Assembly (NCBI GenBank): GCA_009809945.1
Contig: WTPW01001120.1
Location: forward strand, 32,130-96,129
Direction: 5' to 3'
DNA from: Gigaspora margarita
Taxonomy: Eukaryota; Glomeromycota; Glomeromycetes; Diversisporales; Gigasporaceae
DNA: 64,000 nucleotides
The translations under genes were made by a program, and so were the position numbers. Of this stretch, positions 44,201-54,743 are shown one piece after another (position 1 is the first letter of the stretch; each line of letters begins with the position of its first letter). The notes beneath the pieces were generated by a model, which saw only the letters and a list, made by a program, of their open reading frames with translations, was not told the DNA's origin and did no database searches.

Positions 44201-45377
44201 GTGATGTTTATGCTACAGATATTTGGAGGAATTTCTGCTATGATTATTAATTTGGAGTTAGGATTAGGGTTACATAAAAAATTTTGAAGTTATTTCTTAG
44301 TATATCAAATACCAATTGTAGATAAACACCACTGGTTTAATTATTCAATTCAAAATATCGATAATTATACAGAAATCAAAAAATGGTACACAAATTTAAA
44401 TAACTTACACTGTGATAAAAGCATCGAGTTTTCTACAGAATAAATATAAATAATTCCATTGATAAAAGTTGCACCTTCTAATAAATGTAAGCATACTGCA
44501 AGTAATGTAGAACCTTTATTAAAAATGTATTTATAAAGTACGTGGTAATTGGTTATCATATCTAATTGATATGTTTTTTCAATTGATAATGTATTTAAAT
44601 TCCATTGTGTTAATGATCCACATTTATCAAGAAGCAGTAGCTTTTCTTTGTTGATCGTATGATTTTCTACATCTCTAATTTTTCCACAGGAAATTGAATT
44701 ATTAATTGTCCAGCTTTGCTTATCGTTATGTAAATTTTTAAATGAACCTTTAAGAATAAGGCAATAGTTATGGGTTTCTTTATGACTTGGAAGCATTACG
44801 AAATCTTCATTATTATAAAATTCAGCTCTAATAACCGGTATATCATTTGAATATGGATATAATTTTAGGTTTATTTTCTTCTTGACGGCAAGGTTAAGGA
44901 CTTTAAAGGAATAGATATTTTCGGGATTAATTTCAAATATTGCGAATATTATCAATTATTTTTATTAAATATTCACGAACCAGTTATTTCGGAGAAAAAG
45001 CTGCCCACTATTGCAACAAGTTTATTATTTGAAACTGCAACTAAATCTCCTTGCGGGTGCTCTACATTAAACTCTTCAAGATTTATCAAACAATCAAGCT
45101 TGAAGGAAATAGGTTGATATGATTCATTTTCTGTTTGTTTTACGGGTTGATCTTGGTCAAGTTGCCATCCACAAATGAATCGTTTAAAACCTTTCCTGCT
45201 ATATGCCACTGCGTACTTGCTATCCGGTGATAGCAAAAAACTTTCTATTTTTTGGTCATCAGGTAGTTTAGTTGGTTTGGGTGGTTTAGTTTGTGTTGAA
45301 GGTTCAGATTCAATTTCAATTTTTTGCTCTTTATTTTCAAACTTCGGCACCTGTGAAGATTCACCTTCGTTATTCAT
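41228..45377 (-). CDS. TRP-like ion-transport-domain channel protein
   Basis: Exons on the minus strand: about 45377-44980, about 44960-44409, 44155-42323, 42246-41905, 41819-41644, 41572-41499, 41420-41228, all later junctions GT-AG and in phase. The N-terminal part has WD-like blades ('GSLTQWNLNTLSIEKTYQL'). The C-terminal half has six predicted membrane spans: two late in exon 3, then 'IGAILFPVLTSINLL', 'WAITISILLLELKFI' and 'FFVIIGLIMFAFAHSLHIL', a pore-like loop 'YLAVYMMLTGDTSS', and 'FLIILFSFFTTIYLMNLFIGL'. A cytosolic tail 'IELFYMLPHQRR' follows. The fold is that of TRP/ion-transport cation channels, ligand unknown. Between exons 1 and 2 (44940-44990) no GT-AG intron restores frame, so this copy has an N-terminal frame break or a sequencing error. 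The ATG at 45377 is preferred over one 27 bp upstream. Confidence 0.82.
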
Positions 45378-45420
45378 CTTTAAAATGAATATTTTATTTC
45401 GCACGCAATTTAAACTTTAA

Positions 45421-46282
45421 TAAAGTATGGCTTAGAATATATTTAGCATGCAATGTTTACATCGGCTAACTAAATAGCTATCACAATTTTCTATAATCAC
45501 TCAGTGTAGCTGTCTAATGTGATTTTTATTAATTTAGAATATTATAACTTTAGATACAATCTTCAATAATCAATTTGATATACTTCGAATGAACTATTGA
45601 AATCTATTAGATTTTCACATAGTACTGTTTAAAATTTGTTTTATTATAAGCTTGACATCTTTGCTTATTAAAATGCAAACATATATAGCTTACTGAATAA
45701 TTTCTTTTTTACATTATCAACGCTTATACAAGCTTTGACGAAGTTGCCATATGTGCAAGTTTTAGTTTATAGTAAAAATTTGTAATCACCAATTCGATTT
45801 TTTTTTTGTATAGACACCAACTACAGTGTCTATAATGTTTCAAATCTGATCATCATTTATGTTATTTTAAGGACACTAAAATCTTTATTATTAGGTTGTG
45901 TTACATTCTCTCTATTGGCCAAAGTTTATATGAATGACATCAATGGAAAACGAGTTCAACCCTATGTGATATAATTAGTGTTGCCAGGGCTTTGACTTTT
46001 AAATTTTCAAGGGGCTAAGTCTTGTAAATGCAGTAAACTTAAAGCCCGAAGTCACATTTCCCTTGGCGCCACTCATATTAGTACTAAAATTTTGCATCGA
46101 ATATTTTGTGCTAAGAGTACAGAAAATAGTTTCATAAGCAATTTTCAATGTTACAATCGTTTTATTTAACTATTTTGACTCACATTTTATTCACGTTGCA
46201 CCTGATCCTGAAATTTTACTTGTCAGGAAAAATTTTTCCTAATACCTTGTTTTGTTGATCGTAAAGCTTAGATATGAAGCAT
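45421..46282. other. Upstream region of the channel gene
   Basis: AT-rich, no second gene on the opposite strand. The first few hundred bases should hold the channel promoter, but no motif can be singled out. Confidence 0.45.
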
Positions 46283-46290
46283 CTTTGATC

Positions 46291-46508
46291 TAGGGATGTT
46301 AACAGTCCGGTCTGGTCCAGTCTGATCTATTTTGGTCCAGGTCTGGTCTGGTCTATTATGGTCTTCATTCTTAAGACTTTGTTAATCCAGACCGGTCCAG
46401 ACTGGTCCGGTCTTAAGACTTAGAGCGGACCAATTTTTTTCGAGTTTAGACTGGTCTTAAGACTAACCGTGTTCTATTAGTCTAAGACCGGACCACTTAA
46501 CATCCCTA
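46291..46508. mobile_element. hAT-type MITE with 8-bp target duplication
   Basis: 218 bp, GC-richer than its surroundings, with ends 'tagggatgttaa' and 'ttaacatcccta'. It is flanked by a perfect 8-bp duplication ctttgatc (46283-46290 and 46509-46516). The interior consists of iterated 'ggtctggtc' and 'cttaagac' motifs in both orientations. Non-coding. Confidence 0.92.
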
Positions 46509-46516
46509 CTTTGATC

Positions 46517-47181
46517 GCATTCACATCGTCATGGCTCATATACTATTTCTCAGTAATAGAGTGCTCGAGAAAAATATTCATGCACTCCAAAAAATTCTAA
46601 CCATAAACAATAATCCAAGCCTTAAGTTTGTATCTAAAGCATACACAAGTGAAATTTAAATAAATTTTAACTATAATAAATTTGACGATGCTTTCCAATT
46701 ATTATACTCGAATATCTCTACAGTATAGAATTTAAGTTTGCTATAAATTAATTTTTAAAATATTTTATATAAATCCATATAAATCCAAGTTATAATATTA
46801 GATAATACAAATAATTAAACATTGAAAAATATATAGTATATATATTATTAATATGCTCTGACTCGCTGATTATTCATATTGAACTTAAAGTTAATTGGAA
46901 AATAGGTAAGGAAAATCACTGTTTGAAACAAGTGTCAAAAAGTGGGTTTCCTAGTTCGTTCCCCAATTATCAAAAAAGTTTTTAGTACAGATCCGCATGA
47001 ACTTTTTAAACAAATTAATTATATAAAAACCTGCAAAGATTTGTAGCTCTATCAGTAATTATTAAAGAAATTTGCAAAGATTATTAATACTAAAGAATAT
47101 ATATTTAAAATTTAAAGATTTATGTGTTCAGTATTTTTAAATAAATTTAAATGATTTTATTTTTTAAATTTATATATGTAA
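46517..47181. other. AT-rich spacer
   Basis: No gene, hairpin or repeat beyond simple AT-rich sequence. Confidence 0.5.
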
Positions 47182-48116
47182 CTAGCATTCTTGCACGTCC
47201 TTACGGACGTGCAGTAAAAATAATTATTACTGTACCGTATTGCGGCCACCACATAAGTCATATTTTAGCGAATAATTACTTAGCCTTGATATTTGTGGCT
47301 TTTTGATTATTTGCGGTCACCACATGAGTCATATTTTAGTGAATATTACTTAGCCTTGATATTTGTGGCTCCCTGATTATTTATTCACGGGATTTTACAG
47401 CGCAATTAAACTTTTAACTTTGGAGAGATCAATTGTATCGTGCCAACATAAGGCAAAAAAAAACTCCAAATCCGATTTTCTTGACAACATTCAAGCCAAT
47501 AGGAACGTTTTTAACGCGGGCACATCACCACATAAGTCATATTTTGGCGAATAATTACTTAGCCTTGATATTTGTGGCTTTTTGATTATTTGCGGTCACC
47601 ACATGAGTCATATTTTAGTTAATATTACTGAGCCTTGATATTTGTGGCTCCCTGATTATTTATTCACTGGATTTTACAGGCAATTAAACTTTTAACTTTG
47701 GAGAGATCAATTATCTCGTGACAACATAAGGCAAAAAAGAACTCCAAATCCGATTTTCTTGACAACATTCAAGCCAATCAGAACGTTTTTAACGCGGGCA
47801 CATCACCACATAAGTCATATTTTAGCGAATATTACTTAGCTTTGATATTTGTGGTTTTTTGATCATTTGCGGTCATCGCATGAGTCATATTTTAGTGAAT
47901 ATTACTTAGCCTTAATATTTGTGGCTCCTTGATTATTTATTTACGGGATTTACAGCGCAATTAAACTCTTAGCTTCGGAGAGATAAATTTATCTCGTGAC
48001 AATATAAGGCAAAAAAAAAAAAAATCCAAATCCCGGTTTTCTTGACAACATTCATGTTTGTGTGTATGCATAAGCAGGCCAATCAGAACGTTTTTAACGC
48101 GGACACATCATAGAGA
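47182..48116 (-). mobile_element. Non-autonomous Helitron-like element
   Basis: On the minus strand it starts 5' TCTCTATGATGTG (end at 48116) and finishes with a 20-nt perfect hairpin (47193-47212; arms gcacgtcc / ggacgtgc), a 7-nt spacer and CTAG (47182-47185). The outside bases are A before TC and T after CTAG, the A|T insertion site expected of Helitrons. There are no terminal inverted repeats and no target duplication. The 935-bp body has no Rep/helicase gene and is largely three tandem repeats. Confidence 0.78.
47251..48100. repeat. Three 279-bp tandem repeats inside the Helitron-like element
   Basis: The landmark 'acataagtcatatttt' starts at 47251, 47530 and 47808, giving periods of 279 and 278 bp. 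Within each unit a smaller segment ('gaatattacttagcctt' plus 'gatatttgtggct') is duplicated. Each unit ends like the element's own 5' terminus ('tttttaacgcgg(g/a)cacatca'). Confidence 0.9.
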
Positions 48117-48124
48117 TTTAATAG

Positions 48125-48125
<1 letters not shown>

Positions 48126-48159
<34 letters not shown>
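48126..48159. repeat. (TAA)n microsatellite
   Basis: About eleven uninterrupted 'taa' units immediately outside the Helitron-like element. Confidence 0.9.
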
Positions 48160-48161
<2 letters not shown>

Positions 48162-48199
48162 TAATATAGAATATAGATTTTAGCGTGACCAATAAAAGA

Positions 48200-49332
48200 G
48201 TATAAGTGAATTTGGTAGATTCATATTTTTAAATCGAGGTTCCTAATTTCCTGCTTCAGCCGCGACAATTAATATATGTAAATTTAAAAGTAGTCTTCAA
48301 TTACATTATTATAATGCTTTTCTTTATTCATTACCGAATTATTTTATACGTACTGTACGTACCATTATTAACATTTAATAACGATAATATACTCGGTTCT
48401 GAAATAGATATTTCCATTTTGTGAATTATTCTAACTTAAATCAATTTTGTAATTAAATATCAAAAAAAAATAGATAATATAAATTAAAAGAAAAAAAATC
48501 GATCGTTTAAAATTCGACATTTAATGATGGGAGGAAATATTTTGATGTAAAAAAAAAAAGATTTTGATATTGAAAAACCGCTTTTGATTACAGAACTATA
48601 TATAATTGCTTAACACATATCAATATAAAGAGTAATTATTTGGTCTAAAAGTATCCAGAATCAGAACAACAAAAGATGATAGCAAGAAAAAGTAAGTAAA
48701 TTATAAAAAAATAAAAATAAGATAAATAAATAAATAAATCAAGACTCATTTTATTTCATTTTTTTTCTGTAGATTCAGAATTATTTTTTTTTAAAATTAC
48801 CACCTTGGTGGATTCGAAATGCCATTTATATTTTTTTATACTGTTATTCCACTGAAATCACCACTCAACATATTTTACAATAAAATAAAATTATAAATAG
48901 TAAGTACTTATAAACCAAATAATTTATTATAAATACTTATATTGATAAATGGTCTTATACTTACAACACCATTTATTATTTCTTTAAAATCAGCACTTGC
49001 GGTTATTTTAAATACCTACCAAATGCCTTTTTTCATTCTTAGTCGCATGTAGTTATTTTTCTAAAATTACTCTTTTAGCAGATTCGAAATGCTATTTCTT
49101 TTTTTTTCCTCGATTATACTATTGAAATCACCTGGTTCGAAAGATTTTTATGCCTTATCATAGCAGAGTCAAAAATTATTTCTTCAGGAGAAATTGCTAT
49201 AGCAGATCTGAAGTGCCATTCATATCCTTAGCCATTTTTCTAGAATTATTACGTTCAACAAAATTTAACTACTAAGTGCTCTTCTTTCACTCATGCTATT
49301 CAAAAAACCAACTTTTAGTAGTATTTAAATAC
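48200..49332. repeat. AT-rich DNA with diverged long-period repeats
   Basis: From about 48770 three diverged copies of a segment recur ('aaaattac', 'gattcgaaatgc(c/t)attt', 'actgaaatcacc'-like) at irregular spacing. No clear reading frame. This may be an old tandem array or a decayed repetitive gene. Confidence 0.45.
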
Positions 49333-49654
49333 CATTATTATTGCTCGATCATCTGACTTTATACAAAAAAACAGGATGACTTTATTTACAAAATCTGAAA
49401 AACATATGGGATAAGGGCTCGCTACCCTTATTGGCTCTAATATACATGNTTACATTTTCCATCACAGTGACATNCATTCATCACATAGCAAACAACAAGG
49501 ACACCTACNGTGTCCCNTCTGCCACACAGGTACAGAGACGATCCGAAACCATTTTCGGATCAATGTGCCTTCATATAGCGGGAATCAACGAATCTTCTCA
49601 TAGCTGAAAAGAGAATCGGTAACTATGCTTCTGCAGAAATGAGCGGGGTTCATT

Positions 49655-49960
49655 CTTATGTCTCTTGCACTGCCACTTGCAGTCNTGGAGCCNCTACAAC
49701 AATTGGTCCTTGCACCGCCACTTGCAGACGTGGAGCCAAATACAACAACTGGTCCTTGCACTNCCATATGCAGCCGTGGATCCAACTACCTCTGGTCCTT
49801 GTACTGCCACTTGCAGCCGTGGAGCCAGGTACAAAAAAGGTCCTTGCACTGCCTCTTGCAGCCGCGGAGTCAAAACTACCTCTGGTCCTTGTACTGCCAC
49901 TTGCAGCCGTGGAGCCCGGTACACTACAGGTCTTTGCACTGCTAACGCTGATACAAAAAA
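49655..49960. repeat. Minisatellite within the terminal spacer of fossil 2
   Basis: About six units of 45-54 bp built on 'cttgcactgccacttgcag' and 'cgtggagcca', GC-rich against an AT-rich background, with several ambiguous bases. All six frames are open across it because the unit lacks stops, which yields spurious Cys/Thr-rich and Ala/Val-rich frames. Confidence 0.85.
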
Positions 49961-50432
49961 ACACAATACTGCTTGCTTGAATTCGGGTGGGTAAGGGAGG
50001 GAGATAGAGCCAGCCTTCACAAGGCGAGCGATAGCGAAAAGAAAGATAACCTTCTTTACCGACATTTTTTACCTTAAATACTCCTCCCGTATCACTGGAT
50101 CATACTTAGCCACAGTCATTATCCCTTACCCCCATTATCGATCTAACAATAATCATATACATGTGAATATCAAAATCATATGCAAATCCTAAATTACCTG
50201 TAAAAACAAGTTACAAAATCTCACGACAATAATCAAAGAATAACCATAAAAGGATACATAACAAAACCTGTGCGTGATCGGTCATAAAGTCATCTGATCT
50301 CGCAATAATGATCGCCCTGTCACTTCGTTGACAGGCTTTTCATTATTATTGCTCGATCATCTGACTTTATACAAAAAAACAGGATGACTTTATTTACAAA
50401 ATCTGAAAAACATATGGGATAGAAGAGGATCG

Positions 50433-51028
50433 CTAGCTAGCAAAACCCATCTTTCTAGAAAACTGCAACTTTGCTGTTCCAACAGACCTCAAATATAACA
50501 TAACTGCTTTACTATCCCAACCTCCTATAGCCCGTATTTGTGTCAACGATAAACCTGCTTCCATTGCAGCTGTTGCGCCACCAATCCTGATGCTATGAGC
50601 TGTAAATCTACCCTTTGCTCCTGCATTACCTGCTATTCTTTTGACAATAGCACCAACAGCCCCAACTGTCAATTGCTTTCCTTGCTTTGACAAAAAAAGA
50701 GGTTCATTCTCCGTAGTTTCTGGCCTTATTAACAAATATTTTTTCAACAACCTAACTGGGCAGTAGCGCTATTCGTATATTCTACCGGAATGAACTTCCC
50801 ATTGGCAAATTGATCGGTTTTAGAGGAACTTATGCGTACCCAGCATAATTTGTCTTCGAATTTAATATCCTTAAGTTTCAATTTACACAATTCACCCGGA
50901 CGACGCATGGTTCTTAAACCAATAGCTACCAAGGCGGCATCACGTATCCAATACTCCCTATTCATAAGGGGTGGCTTCTTGTCAATGAACAGCCTTAAAG
51001 CATTGACTGGTAGAGGGTCGCGGGTCAT
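50433..51028 (-). CDS. Tyrosine recombinase part of fossil 2
   Basis: Catalytic blocks 'GLRTMRRPGELCKLKL', 'TAHSIRIGGATAAM' and 'GGWDSKAVMLYLR' match those of fossil 1 closely, though flanking residues differ. The family function is integration of circular cDNA. Confidence 0.82.
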
Positions 51029-51740
51029 CTTGGTTCCTTATCCTTCTTATATTCCTTTACTAACGCTTTACATATTCTTTTAACCCTATAATCTTTAGAT
51101 GGATCCATAAATCGATTTTCTAAGTGCTCCCTTGATACCGCTGCTATGAAGTCGACATACCCCGAAAAAGAATGTGCCAGGTCCAGCCAAACCAGAAAAG
51201 ATACAAGTGTGTCAGCCTCTGATGGCAAAGCTTCTAAAATCATCACCTCACAATAGCCTTTATATATATTCCATACTTTATCCAAATGCCGATTCCAGTC
51301 ATTTGAAACTGATTTCCTACTCAAAGCCTGAGCTCTTACAAGCAATTTACCAACTAATCCACTCTTACTGCCAGGAACTGCCAATTCAGGTTCTTCCATG
51401 GCTCTACCTTCCCGGAAATCCCTCTTTCGAACGATATTTGAGCTGGGGGCAGAACTATATAATCTGTCTGAACATGCAGTAGCAGCGGCCACCATGCTGC
51501 CGAGACCCACCTGGGTACGATTATTGTTGCCACTGCTTTTCCCTCTATTATGTGCTGTAGAATCTGGTAAACTAGTGCTAAAGGTGGGCACACATAATTG
51601 TTTTCTTTTGACCAGTCCTGGGCAAAGCAGTTTACTCCCTCCGAATTTGGACAATAAAACTTGCTGTTGAAATGAGCTAGTTTGTTGTTTTGGTGATTGG
51701 CCATACGGTCTATTGTATGGGGTCCCCATTTTTCTTCTAT

Positions 51741-52673
51741 TTAGTTGAATATTGTTTGGCTCAAGCACGAATCGTCTTCGTCTACAACCCTGGTCAATTC
51801 GTCTGCTGGATTCATTTCTGAAGGTATCCAAAAAACTTCATTGATCCAAATATCCCACCTGTCTATTAACGTCCACAATTTTCTTAGTAGGTCCTTCTGC
51901 CACGGAAGTCTGCCGCCCTTCAAGACCGTTCCAATAGCACCTCGGTTGTCTATATGCAGGCCTATCCACGAACTCTGTATTAGTTTTGCAAAGGCGTCCA
52001 GACCCAAAATTACTGCCTCCGCTTCTAATCTTGTAATTTCTCTGTGTGACTTGGCAGAACTCCAATTTCTGAAGGCTCTGCAGTCTCCAAAAATGGCTGG
52101 CCATCCTATCGTGGATGCATTGACGAAAACTCGCTTTACTCTTGACGGTTTCCATGCTGGACAACCATTTCTTTTCCCCAAATTCTCGGCTACCCATTTT
52201 GCATCTTTCCGTACTTGTTCTGATAGCTTTATCCACGCACCCCACTGCCATGGACTTCTGTTTGCTGCATCTATCAATGAATAAAATTCCAGGCAACAAA
52301 CCTTTGCGTGTGCAAATGCCCTGTTCAATAACTGAATTTTTCCCGCTACTGATGCCAATTTTCGAGCTGAAATCTTCTCTTTTCCCACTAGTTCCAGCAT
52401 TAACTGTCTTACCTCTATAATTTTGCTTTCTGGAACGATCACTTGTGCCTTTACCGTGTCGATTATCAGGCCAAAAAACTTTAACCGCTGGGATGGAATC
52501 CATTGACCCTTTGACATTTCTTGTACTAATCCGCATTTCTCCAGCTCCACCTTTATCACCGTATCTCTTATTGTGACTAGAATATCTAGAGAAGGGTGCG
52601 CCAACCAATAATCGTCCAAATAATTTCCACAAAATAAACCTAGTGACCTCCAACGACCTATTATAGCCCGCAT
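51741..52673 (-). CDS. RT C-terminal and RNase H part of fossil 2
   Basis: 310 residues. An RT catalytic box 'GNYLDDYWLAH' lies near the start, then a thumb-like 'ARKLASVAGKIQLLNRA'. RNase H follows ('VFVNASTIGW', 'TRLEAEAVILGL', 'IGLHIDNRGAI'). Confidence 0.8.
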   Translation of the reverse strand: MRAIIGRWRSLGLFCGNYLDDYWLAHPSLDILVTIRDTVIKVELEKCGLVQEMSKGQWIPSQRLKFFGLIIDTVKAQVIVPESKIIEVRQLMLELVGKEKISARKLASVAGKIQLLNRAFAHAKVCCLEFYSLIDAANRSPWQWGAWIKLSEQVRKDAKWVAENLGKRNGCPAWKPSRVKRVFVNASTIGWPAIFGDCRAFRNWSSAKSHREITRLEAEAVILGLDAFAKLIQSSWIGLHIDNRGAIGTVLKGGRLPWQKDLLRKLWTLIDRWDIWINEVFWIPSEMNPADELTRVVDEDDSCLSQTIFN

Positions 52674-53295
52674 AAACTTGGAGAAGATCTATACCACTTG
52701 CGAGAGACCAAAGGGAAGAACTTTGTAATAGTACCAATTCTTCAGTATCTGAAATCCAAGAAAACGCTGCGCATCCTCTCTCATTATCACGTAGAGATAG
52801 CTATCCTTCAGGTTCCACGTGATTATATACTATCCCCTCTCTATTGTACGAAGTAGACTACCCAAGCCTTCGAAATGTACACTTTTCTCAGGGAGGATTG
52901 TATTTAAGCGCCTTAAGTCTATAACCATCCACTACTTCTTTGGTCCTTTCTTGGCCACTAAGAAAACTGGACTTACTTCTAATAAAAATTTTGGTCTCAT
53001 TACCTGACTCCCCAGACAACCTATTGCTCCCAATTTTATTAGTCGACCCAACTCTTTTCTTACCCATTCCTGTTGCTCCACTGATAAATTGTACTGATTT
53101 GGAACAGGCTTTGCTGCTAACACTAACACGCCCCTTGGGTATATAGGAACTCCCTTTCTCAACCAATCCATAACCACTAGAGACGGACTTACACAATGCT
53201 GCCAAAATTCCAAAACATCTGCTGCTTGCATCCTTCCTACCACTGATATCTGGTCTTCCGATGTATCTTTCTCGACAAGTCCAGCCCGAGTATAG

Positions 53296-53943
53296 TCAAT
53301 CCTGGCTTTTGGGCTTGCTAGAGGTTCTTGGGTTTGAGGAGGGGCAATTTGAGAAAATGTGCCCAATGCCTCCGCAGTTATAGCACGTGATGGTTCCCTG
53401 CCAGTTGAAGGGACCATAAAAATTTCTACTCCGAAAGGGCGATACTCTTTCCTCTTTTTTCTTACTTTTCTTATAGTATTCCCTTTCAGAGTCAGATGAA
53501 GAGGGGGATGCTCTCTTCCTTTTGTACTGATACTTACGAAATTTACTACTATAACCCCTGCCATATGGACGTGAATAGCCAATTACAGGTATGCGGTCTT
53601 TGTATTTTTCCATCATCTTATCACCACTTCCTACTATTTGCAGTGCAGCTCCCCATCCCCTATCATCTGCTAATCTCAATGTAACAGCCCTAGATTCTAT
53701 CTCATCACGCACACTAACAGCTTTTTTCTTAACAGAATCTGGTAACATTCTTATTAACTTATCGAAATGCCTACCAACTTTTGCCAAAAAATCATACTCA
53801 TACTGGTCACATGGTTTAGACAATTTCACCTTCGGCCAAGCATCCTCCAATGAATCTCCTTCTTCGATCTCCCTGTACAAGGCTGAAAAACTCTTATCCA
53901 TCTTCCTCTCAATACTGCTCAGAGCTGTTAGGAAAACATCCAC
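53296..53943 (-). CDS. Gag-like part of fossil 2 (zinc knuckle)
   Basis: 215 residues. A helical region is followed by a basic/Ser linker and a CCHC knuckle ('CYNCGGIGHIFSNC'). Confidence 0.75.
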   Translation of the reverse strand: MDVFLTALSSIERKMDKSFSALYREIEEGDSLEDAWPKVKLSKPCDQYEYDFLAKVGRHFDKLIRMLPDSVKKKAVSVRDEIESRAVTLRLADDRGWGAALQIVGSGDKMMEKYKDRIPVIGYSRPYGRGYSSKFRKYQYKRKRASPSSSDSEREYYKKSKKKEERVSPFRSRNFYGPFNWQGTITCYNCGGIGHIFSNCPSSNPRTSSKPKSQD

Positions 53944-54132
53944 TGGAACCGAACTAACTTTTTCTTTCCCTCAAAAACGTGATGCAAATTCTTCTTTAAT
54001 TCCATTATCCACTTCCTGCGGTCTTCATCCAGCTCATCCTCAAAATCACCACCTCTGTCAGCATCTACTTCCACATCTACTATCTCTCCCGTTTTATCTC
54101 CAGTATCCGTAGGACCTTTTTCCTGCCCTTTA

Positions 54133-54381
54133 CTACCCCTTTCGACTGCGCCTCTGGACTCTTATCTTTTCTTTTATCAAAATAAGCGGCAGCCTTTCAC
54201 TTAGCTCTTCCTTATTACCTTCCATGGAGAGGTCACAAGCTGCACACAAGTCCTTTAACTCCGTCAAGGTGAGCTTTGTCCAACTACCGACATGCATCAT
54301 GCGATTGGTAGACATCCTCAAAGTTATGTACGAAAATACTGCTTGCTCTACGCAGTTTTTTTTTTTTTTTTTTTGAAACAA
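54133..54381 (-). CDS. Gag-like N-terminal part of fossil 2 (SAP-like motif)
   Basis: 'LTLTELKDLCAACDLSMEG' with 'NKEELSERL' fits a SAP motif, in the same relative place as in fossil 1. It ends upstream in a long T-run on the plus strand next to the long repeat. Confidence 0.6.
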   Translation of the reverse strand: MFQKKKKKNCVEQAVFSYITLRMSTNRMMHVGSWTKLTLTELKDLCAACDLSMEGNKEELSERLPLILIKEKIRVQRRSRKG

Positions 54382-54743
54382 ACTAAATTTATGTGATGGA
54401 AAACGATAGAGCCAGCCTTTACAAGGCGAGCGATAGCGAAAGAAGGATAACCTTCTTTACTGACATTTTTACCTTAAATACTCCTCCTGTATCACTGGAT
54501 TATACTTAGCCACAGTCATTATCCCTTACCCCCATTATTGATCTAACAATAATCATATACATGTGAATATCAAAATCATATGCAAATCCTAAATTACCTG
54601 TAAAAACAAGTTACAAAATCTCACGACAATAATCAAAGAATAACCATAAAAGGATACATAACAAAACCTGTGCGTGATCGGTCATAAAGTCATCTGATCT
54701 CACAATAATGATCGCTCTGTCACTTCGTTGACAGGCTTTTCAT

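Larger units (their letters stand above)
49333..54743 (-). mobile_element. Ngaro/DIRS-like tyrosine-recombinase retroelement (fossil 2)
   Basis: About 5.4 kb on the minus strand, same layout as fossil 1. A long repeat of about 337 bp lies at 50003-50340 and 54405-54740. A short repeat of 81 bp lies at 49333-49413 and 50341-50421, and a minisatellite-bearing spacer lies between the outer short repeat and the inner long repeat. Parts present are Gag-like (SAP-like motif, zinc knuckle), RT, RNase H and tyrosine recombinase. Its repeats do not resemble those of fossil 1, so it is a distinct family. It is broken in several places. The near-identical repeats suggest a modest age. Confidence 0.88.

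Noticed and set aside
45980-46066. Possible tiny TIR element ('agtgttgccagggct' against 'ccttggcgccact')
   Set aside because: The arms match poorly and no target duplication was found.
47359-47560. 63-codon frame in the Helitron-like element
   Set aside because: It lies in one of three tandem repeats and is not conserved as a frame in the others.
49585-50065. Cys/Thr-rich and Ala/Val-rich frames on both strands
   Set aside because: Translation of the terminal minisatellite of fossil 2; all frames are open.
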